Made by a program: the position numbers and the translations under genes. DNA of 14,402 nt from Deltaproteobacteria bacterium UBA6967 (lineage in GTDB: Bacteria; SAR324; NAC60-12): assembly GCA_002450295.1 (NCBI GenBank), contig DJYX01000098.1:1-14402 (forward strand), written 5' to 3'. Positions 10,065 to 14,402 of this stretch are shown piece by piece (the stretch's first letter is position 1; every line of letters begins with the position of its first letter). The notes beneath the pieces are model-generated. The model ran no database searches. It saw only the letters and a list, made by a program, of their open reading frames with translations, and was not told the DNA's origin.

Positions 10065-10847
10065 TCAAGCAGCTAGTTCTGCCTTCAAATTGCCCAATTC
10101 AGCGCCACCGGCCATCAATTTCTTGATTTCATCTCCCTCCAGTTCTTGTGCTGTCCCCCTACCAATCACCTCCCCAAGGCTGAGAAATGTGAAGCGGTCA
10201 GCAATCAGTTGGGCGTGAATTTCATTGTGGGTGATTAGGATGATCGCAATATTCCCGAGCTTTTGGACGGTCCGAATGGTCTTTAACACCTCCATCTGTT
10301 GTTTCTGACCCAGAGCCGAAGTGGGCTCATCTAGGATTAAAATCTTCGCCCCAAAATAGATTGCTCTTGCAATAGCCAGAGTCTGTCGTTGTCCTCCTGA
10401 CATAGTCCCGACAGGTTGATCTGGATTTGAGATGTGAATCCCAATCTTTTTCATCTCTGCAATCGTAATTGCGTTCATTTCCTTCATTTGCAACAATCCA
10501 AACGGTCCCAATCCCTTTTTAATCTCTCTGCCTAAAAAGAAATTCCTGGTCACTGAAGCCAAAGGGTTTAAAGCCAGATCCTGATATACGGTGCCTATAC
10601 CTGCGTCAGAAGCTTCTCGAGGAGACTGGAATTGGACTATTTCTCCGTCAACCTTGATTTCACCACTTGTCGGTGGGTGTACTCCGGAGAGCGCTTTGAT
10701 TAGCGTTGACTTTCCAGCACCGTTGTCGCCAAGGAGGGCATGTACTTCTCCAGGGTAGACATCAAGGTCAATTCCGTTCAGGGCAGTAAAACTCCCAAAT
10801 CTCTTGACGAGATTTCGGACCTCTATAGAAGGCCTTTGAACACTCAT
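10065..10847 (-). CDS. Sugar ABC transporter ATP-binding protein, FrcA-like single-domain
   Basis: This 260-aa cytoplasmic ATPase powers the sugar transporter encoded with it. Walker A GDNGAGKST is at residues 40-48, Q-loop Q89, signature MSGGQRQ at 149-155, Walker B ILILDEPTSALG around 169-180 and the H-loop His207 (ITHN). CUT2-family ATPases such as RbsA usually fuse two such domains in about 500 aa; this one has a single domain, as in the fructose transporter protein FrcA, and would act as a homodimer. It follows the permease gene with only 2 bp between, so the two are translationally close and one operon. It is the last gene; no good terminator is seen in the 116-bp convergent gap after it. 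The actual sugar cannot be read from the ATPase. Confidence 0.93.
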   Translation of the reverse strand: MSVQRPSIEVRNLVKRFGSFTALNGIDLDVYPGEVHALLGDNGAGKSTLIKALSGVHPPTSGEIKVDGEIVQFQSPREASDAGIGTVYQDLALNPLASVTRNFFLGREIKKGLGPFGLLQMKEMNAITIAEMKKIGIHISNPDQPVGTMSGGQRQTLAIARAIYFGAKILILDEPTSALGQKQQMEVLKTIRTVQKLGNIAIILITHNEIHAQLIADRFTFLSLGEVIGRGTAQELEGDEIKKLMAGGAELGNLKAELAA

Positions 10848-10849
10848 AG

Positions 10850-12448
10850 CTAGGCACTCCCGATGATTCTTTTGCGGATATTTTCATTTGTCAGTGCAGC
10901 GCTTACTAGAACTGCTCCCAAGAAGACTCTATAGAATGAGCCATCAACTCCAGGAATATAGAAAAAGGCCTCTTTCGCAATTCCGAAGATAACAGTACCA
11001 AGCAAAATCCCAAGGATGGTTCCGAATCCACCTGTAAGCACGACACCTCCGATTACAGCAGCAGCAATTGCTTCTAGCTCCTTCAGATTACCTTTTGCTG
11101 TGTCCGCAGTGTTAACTTCAAAAACCTGGCACGCAGCAAACATCGTAGCGCAAAAAGCTGTGAAGACAAACAGCGATATTTTCACACGATTTGTTGGAAC
11201 CCCATTCGCTCTGGCAGCGCTGAGATTACCCCCGGTTGAATAGATCCAATTTCCTGCCTGAGTTTTACTGAGGACGATGTAGCAAAAAAAAGCCATAATC
11301 AGCCAAATCATCACGCAAGCATATAAACCTGGAGCAAACTGGTTCCCAAAGTTGTTGACATTCCAATCAGCTGTGTAGTAGAGCCAATCGAATAAGGGCT
11401 TGAGGATATCACCTCCAAAAAATTCTGCTACAGGTCTAGCTGTCGGAAGGGTGTCAATATAGGCCTTGGCTAAATCAAAATCCGTTACAGCTTTTGCTTT
11501 TACTTCAGGAACCTGTACTCCAGCATCTATCTTAGCCTGTAGCATTTTCTGCATCGCTTCATTACCAGACTGGATAGCATTGTCCAAGGAACGCTGGAGC
11601 GTCTGAGTCATTCTTGATTCTTGAAGAACTGTTTTGGTAGCTGCTACTTTTTCATTCGCATAGCTGAGTTGTTCAGTCAGTTTAGCAACAGTAGACTCTG
11701 GTGCAGTTTTGAGAACTTCTAGGAGTTGATTATTAGGTAATGACTTAGCAGCCTCACGTTCCATTTCACCAAGCCCAGGAACTTCAATAATATTTTTTAT
11801 GTCAGGTAAATCGGTAACTGTAGTTGAACCTGCTGTTTGGTCTTCTTTTTTGTTGAAAGCTCGGTAACTAACCTCAGTCAATCCTCTGAGGAAGAAGAGG
11901 CCTCCAAGCGTAACGATAAAAGAAGAAATCCCTGATTTGACAATAAACCACCCTTGGAACCAGCCAAAGGACAAAGTTAAACATAAAGTGATGAGGATTG
12001 CCGTCAAAGGCGAAACGTTTTGAATTTCAAAAAGTCGAAAACCTTCGATTGTGAAGCCATCAGCAAATGATGGATACGGAATGATAACAGCAAATCCCCA
12101 CTTGAGGATCATTGCCATGCAGCCACCTGCAAATCCGATCATTGAACCAACAGAGAGGTCAAATTCGCCAGAAATAATTAACATTCCAGCACCCAATGCG
12201 ACGATTCCAAGTTGGGCAATGACTCGAAAGTTGTTCCGGATTCCGAGAGCGTTGAATCCTTCTCCACTGAAGGGATTGAGAGAGAATTGACCTTCTGGAA
12301 TAGAGAAATAGCCAAGCATTCCGAATAGCAGCAGCATTACCCCAAGTGGTCCTATCTCAGGGCGATCAAGCATGGTCTGAAACCAGTTTTTTTGCCTGTG
12401 CCGATCGGCTTCATTTCTTTTTGCCGGGTTCAATGTGTCAGAACTCAT
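10850..12448 (-). CDS. Sugar ABC transporter permease, FrcC/CUT2-like, with a large central insertion
   Basis: This is the membrane subunit of a CUT2 sugar importer. Hydrophobic segments lie near residues 33-51, 76-93, 102-124, 147-171, 173-191, 374-394, 424-441, 463-491 and 505-520. Family marks are SGEFDLSVGSM (93-103), FIVTLGGLFFLRGLT (177-191), the cytoplasmic coupling stretch GNWIYSTGGNLSAARANGVP (399-418) and AVIGGVVLTGGFG (464-476). At 532 aa it is far longer than RbsC (about 320) or FrcC-type permeases (about 360). The excess is mainly a hydrophilic, Gln/Lys/Glu/Ala-rich block at about 200-370, between the RGLT segment and the next membrane helix, a loop that should be periplasmic. 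The ATG at 12448 has only a weak ribosome binding site and lies 12 bp past a terminator T-run. It is followed after 2 bp by the ATPase gene. Confidence 0.92.
   Translation of the reverse strand: MSSDTLNPAKRNEADRHRQKNWFQTMLDRPEIGPLGVMLLLFGMLGYFSIPEGQFSLNPFSGEGFNALGIRNNFRVIAQLGIVALGAGMLIISGEFDLSVGSMIGFAGGCMAMILKWGFAVIIPYPSFADGFTIEGFRLFEIQNVSPLTAILITLCLTLSFGWFQGWFIVKSGISSFIVTLGGLFFLRGLTEVSYRAFNKKEDQTAGSTTVTDLPDIKNIIEVPGLGEMEREAAKSLPNNQLLEVLKTAPESTVAKLTEQLSYANEKVAATKTVLQESRMTQTLQRSLDNAIQSGNEAMQKMLQAKIDAGVQVPEVKAKAVTDFDLAKAYIDTLPTARPVAEFFGGDILKPLFDWLYYTADWNVNNFGNQFAPGLYACVMIWLIMAFFCYIVLSKTQAGNWIYSTGGNLSAARANGVPTNRVKISLFVFTAFCATMFAACQVFEVNTADTAKGNLKELEAIAAAVIGGVVLTGGFGTILGILLGTVIFGIAKEAFFYIPGVDGSFYRVFLGAVLVSAALTNENIRKRIIGSA
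11339..11851 (-). other. Insertion domain inside the sugar permease (about residues 200-370)
   Basis: This part of the permease has no hydrophobic span long enough for a membrane helix until its end. Residues about 225-310 are rich in Leu, Ala, Gln, Lys and Glu with few Gly or Pro, as expected for long amphipathic helices or a coiled coil. The part at 311-370 is mixed and carries aromatic residues (WLYYTADWNVNNF). I do not recognise a known domain. The frame is open and uses the same kinds of codons as the flanks, so it is part of the protein and not an assembly artefact. Confidence 0.6.
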
Positions 12449-12460
12449 TTTGATCTTTAG

Positions 12461-12491
12461 AAAAAAAAAGGACTACATTTCTGCAGTCCTT
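12461..12491 (-). terminator. Intrinsic terminator between binding-protein and permease genes
   Basis: On the - strand a perfect 7-bp stem (AAGGACT at 12491-12485 pairing with AGTCCTT at 12474-12468, 10-base loop) runs straight into an unbroken T tract of nine (12469-12461, two of them in the stem). It lies 28 bp past the binding-protein stop and 12 bp before the permease start. Such internal terminators commonly let part of the transcripts read through, so that the binding protein is made in excess of the membrane subunits. Confidence 0.8.
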
Positions 12492-12518
12492 CTTTAATTT
12501 TAAATTTCTGTTATTCGC

Positions 12519-13445
12519 TTATCGGTCGATCCCGGCCAGAGCTGAAACAGAGGAAGCATTGGACTTGTCAACAAATCCGGGGCCAGATGGGATGTTAGCA
12601 CCTGGTAACAAGCCTGCTGCATTGTTGTAAAGATGCAAAACAATCACAGGCATGTAGCCTTGAAGGCGTTGCTGCTGATCAATAGTGAAAGACACTTTAT
12701 CAGCATTAATCAGGTCCATAACTTCTGGACTTAAGTCAAAACAGGAATGATGGACACTCACACCCAAATCATCCATGGCTTTTGCAACACCAGAACAAAC
12801 ATGCGGACCAACGGATAGTACTGCATCGATTCCTGGATTAGCTTGTAGTGCAGCAGTAGCACGGGTGGTGATTGTCGCTGGATCAGAAGTGGTATCAACA
12901 AATTTAATGGGCACTGCTTCACCATACCCCTCACATCGGTCAACAAGAGCTGTGTTATAGGCTTCTTGGATCATACAGAGAGCGTTGGAGGCTCCTTCAC
13001 TTTTTGCTCGTTCACCTGCTTTTTGACCAGCTAATTTCTCAGGCTGTCCAACGTGCATCAGAGCCCCCAAGCTAGCTGAAGATTCAAGACCTGAGTTCAT
13101 AGTTACAACAGGGATGCCTGCAGCAACAGCAGCCTTGATGGCTGGACCAAGAGCATCAGGATCTGGTAGGGATATTACCATACCACTTGGCTGTGTGGCA
13201 GCAGCAGCTTGGATTGAACTGGCCATATCAGCCATATCAGCTGAAGGATTGTAGATGTATTCAAACTCAGCCCCAATTGCACGGGCAGCATCTTCACCAC
13301 CTTTTTGAACTACTGGCCAGAAAGGGTCTTTCCCCTCACCATGGGTAATCATGACATAGCGTTCTGAGTGGCCTCCTGCGAGTGCTGTCCCTGCCAGCAT
13401 CGCCACCACAGCGACAGCGGTCGCAAACGATTTCATTAGTTTCAT
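12519..13445 (-). CDS. Sugar ABC transporter periplasmic binding protein, FrcB-like
   Basis: This 308-aa protein is a type I periplasmic binding protein (LacI/ribose-binding fold) that would capture a sugar and deliver it to the permease. A Sec signal peptide is clear: KLMK, a hydrophobic core, and an ALA cleavage site before about residue 24 (GTALA/GG). The N-terminal lobe carries the typical ITHGEGKDPFWPVVQKG stretch, where the DPFW aromatic usually stacks on the sugar. Other fold marks are SGMVISLPDPDAL, GIPVVTMNSG and the DAVLSVGPHVC stretch; FTIDQQQRLQGYMPV resembles the late ligand-binding block of FrcB/RbsB. Four cysteines (in ALCMIQ, DRCEG, HVCSG and HSCFD) could form disulfides. GGAG (13456-13453) is 7 bp before the ATG. 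It is the first gene of the operon; the sugar is not determined, with fructose or another monosaccharide the best guess. Confidence 0.92.
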   Translation of the reverse strand: MKLMKSFATAVAVVAMLAGTALAGGHSERYVMITHGEGKDPFWPVVQKGGEDAARAIGAEFEYIYNPSADMADMASSIQAAAATQPSGMVISLPDPDALGPAIKAAVAAGIPVVTMNSGLESSASLGALMHVGQPEKLAGQKAGERAKSEGASNALCMIQEAYNTALVDRCEGYGEAVPIKFVDTTSDPATITTRATAALQANPGIDAVLSVGPHVCSGVAKAMDDLGVSVHHSCFDLSPEVMDLINADKVSFTIDQQQRLQGYMPVIVLHLYNNAAGLLPGANIPSGPGFVDKSNASSVSALAGIDR

Positions 13446-13528
13446 CTTGAGTCTCCAATCGATAGTTGAATTCGGGTTTTGAATCTATTTTCTAAGGATT
13501 AGCACATTTCGGGTGGGTTCCATTCCAC

Positions 13529-13546
13529 TTTTGCTGGACCGCAAAA
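13529..13546. promoter_or_regulatory. Inverted repeat in the leader of the sugar transporter operon, candidate operator
   Basis: TTTTGC and GCAAAA flank the six bases TGGACC, giving an 18-bp dyad with perfect 6-bp arms. It lies about 85-100 bp before the binding-protein start and downstream of the predicted promoter. Size and symmetry suit an operator for a sugar-responsive repressor, or a small hairpin in the leader RNA. No regulator gene is present in the window. Confidence 0.35.
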
Positions 13547-13634
13547 TCTACATTCTGTAATTACGGGGTGCAAAGAGCTAGAAAAAGATTCTAAGCAGCT
13601 TTCAGAAAGATCACTTCCTATTAGCCAGCCAAAG

Positions 13635-13664
13635 AATATAGCTTGATGAGGTTAATTATGTCAA
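13635..13664 (-). promoter_or_regulatory. Sigma70-like promoter of the sugar transporter operon
   Basis: On the - strand a perfect TTGACA (13664-13659) and TATATT (13640-13635, five of six consensus bases) are separated by 18 bp. The DNA just upstream of the -35 is nearly pure A/T, like an UP element. Transcription would start near 13628, leaving a leader of about 180 nt before the binding-protein ATG at 13445. Confidence 0.6.
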
Positions 13665-13763
13665 ACATCTTTACAAAAATTGATATTTAAAAATAAAATT
13701 TAATATTTTAATTCAGTAATTTGTGAATAATTCTGATAAGTTAGAATTGTCTGACCAAATCTT

Positions 13764-13781
13764 GATTCATCTTTGTGAATC
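13764..13781. repeat. Inverted repeat GATTCA-6-TGAATC
   Basis: Perfect 6-bp arms flank six bases. On the - strand the repeat exactly fills the 18-bp gap between a second perfect TTGACA (13787-13782) and a poor -10-like AAGATT (13763-13758). It may be an operator in an upstream promoter; there is no T-run, so it does not look like a terminator. Confidence 0.3.
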
Positions 13782-13848
13782 TGTCAAAAGTGATAAAGCA
13801 ATAAAAGTTGATACAACCAGGGACTTAAGAAATCAAATGAGTCTTTAG

Positions 13849-14402
13849 CTAAGATTTGGGGTCAAAGTAATCTCTTAGAGCGTCCCCCAGGAGATTAAAG
13901 ATCAGAACAACAAACAGAATGGCAAGGCCTGGAAAAACAGAGACATGTGGAGCTTCCCACAACACATATCGTCCTTCAGAAAGCATAGCTCCCCAGCTTG
14001 GGGTTCCGGGTGGAGCTCCTAGGCCCAGAAAGCTAAGGCTGGATTCAGAAATGATAGTGCCTGCTAGACTGAAAGTGGTTTGGACAATCACTGGTGGCAG
14101 AATGTTTGGTAAAAGATGGAGGAACATCACTCTCCAAGCTGGCATCCCTGATGTTCTGGCTGCTAGCACGTATTCCTCTTCTCTAACCGATAATACCTGT
14201 CCTCTAACAAGCCTGGCGTAAGCAACCCAACCGAGAGCTGACAAGGCTAAGATGACATTGTTGATATCAGGCCCAAGGACCGCCACAAGAGCAATTGCCA
14301 ACAATAATCCTGGAAATGCCAGGAGAACGTCAACGATTCTCATTAACACAATATCTAGCCAGCCCCCAAAATAGCCCGAGAGCAAACCCAGGCTCACTCC
14401 AA
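13849..14402 (-). CDS. DppC/OppC-like peptide ABC transporter permease (5'-truncated by the window edge)
   Basis: This is the C-terminal 184 or so residues of an inner-membrane permease of the dipeptide/oligopeptide/nickel importer family (full length about 280-300 aa). The frame stays open through the right edge, so the GTG at 14397 is internal. Family marks are SGYFGGWLDIVLMR, DVLLAFPGLLLAIALVA, the EAA-type ATPase-coupling loop EYVLAARTSG...HLLPNILPPVIV, SESSLSFLGLGAPPGTPSWGAML, and the C-terminal NLLGDALRDYFDPKS, which is the typical DppC ending. Members pair with a DppB-like permease, usually encoded just upstream, which here would lie beyond the edge. Genes for ATPases do not follow within the window: the next gene, 403 bp on, is the sugar-binding protein. 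The substrate (peptide, nickel or other) cannot be told from this part. Confidence 0.94.
   Translation of the reverse strand, partial: GVSLGLLSGYFGGWLDIVLMRIVDVLLAFPGLLLAIALVAVLGPDINNVILALSALGWVAYARLVRGQVLSVREEEYVLAARTSGMPAWRVMFLHLLPNILPPVIVQTTFSLAGTIISESSLSFLGLGAPPGTPSWGAMLSEGRYVLWEAPHVSVFPGLAILFVVLIFNLLGDALRDYFDPKS

Larger units (their letters stand above)
13446..13848. other. Intergenic region (403 bp) upstream of the sugar transporter operon
   Basis: No gene is supported here. The stretch holds a leftward sigma70-like promoter (13635-13664), a leader of about 180 nt down to the binding-protein start, an A/T-rich block at about 13665-13720 that could act as an UP element, and several inverted repeats at 13529-13546, 13729-13748 and 13764-13781. 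It also covers the 3' end of the DppC-like gene's transcript, for which I see no strong terminator. Confidence 0.7.

Noticed and set aside
13729..13748. Inverted repeat AATTCT-8-AGAATT in the 13.7-kb intergenic region
   Set aside because: It is AT-rich and short, in an AT-rich stretch with several similar chance dyads, and has no T-run or promoter setting.

Overview
The window is chromosomal-type DNA from a flagellated Gram-negative bacterium. The evidence is a fliG gene, two exported or ABC-type uptake systems with a periplasmic binding protein, the bacterial heterotetrameric GlyQ/GlyS type of glycyl-tRNA synthetase, and class III alcohol dehydrogenase with S-formylglutathione hydrolase, which implies glutathione. 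Base composition is moderately AT-rich and looks even throughout. I see no mobile element, CRISPR array, tRNA or rRNA. The gene mix would suit a marine proteobacterium or a SAR324-like lineage, but this placement is inference and low confidence.

Layout. (1) Bases 1-3687, + strand: the 3' part of fliG, then glyQ and glyS, with a GTGA overlap between the last two. (2) Bases 3725-6574, - strand: a class III alcohol dehydrogenase (adhC) and an S-formylglutathione hydrolase (fghA) 11 bp apart, then a PHP-family histidinol-phosphatase-like hydrolase 100 bp further on. (3) Bases 6575-6903: a 329-bp divergent control region with a 12-bp perfect palindrome. (4) Bases 6904-9948, + strand: an FdhF/YdeP-family molybdopterin oxidoreductase and a short-chain dehydrogenase. 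(5) Bases 10065-13445, - strand: a CUT2/FrcBCA-like sugar ABC transporter in the order binding protein, intrinsic terminator, permease, single-domain ATPase. (6) Bases 13446-13848: a 403-bp AT-rich intergenic region with a strong sigma70-like promoter and several inverted repeats. (7) Bases 13849-14402, - strand: the C-terminal part of a DppC-like oligopeptide permease that runs off the edge.

How the genes work together. AdhC and FghA are consecutive enzymes of glutathione-dependent formaldehyde oxidation: S-hydroxymethylglutathione to S-formylglutathione to formate plus glutathione. The divergent FdhF/YdeP-type oxidoreductase has formate-dehydrogenase-like active-site residues and could take formate to CO2, but its substrate is not proven by sequence. 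The sugar transporter has a clear operon layout in which the terminator after the binding-protein gene would give more binding protein than membrane components.

The most unusual item is the sugar permease (532 aa). It carries a hydrophilic, helix-prone insertion of more than 100 residues between conserved membrane segments, at a place that would face the periplasm and the binding protein. Nothing in the window is a clear-cut novel defence or mobile system.
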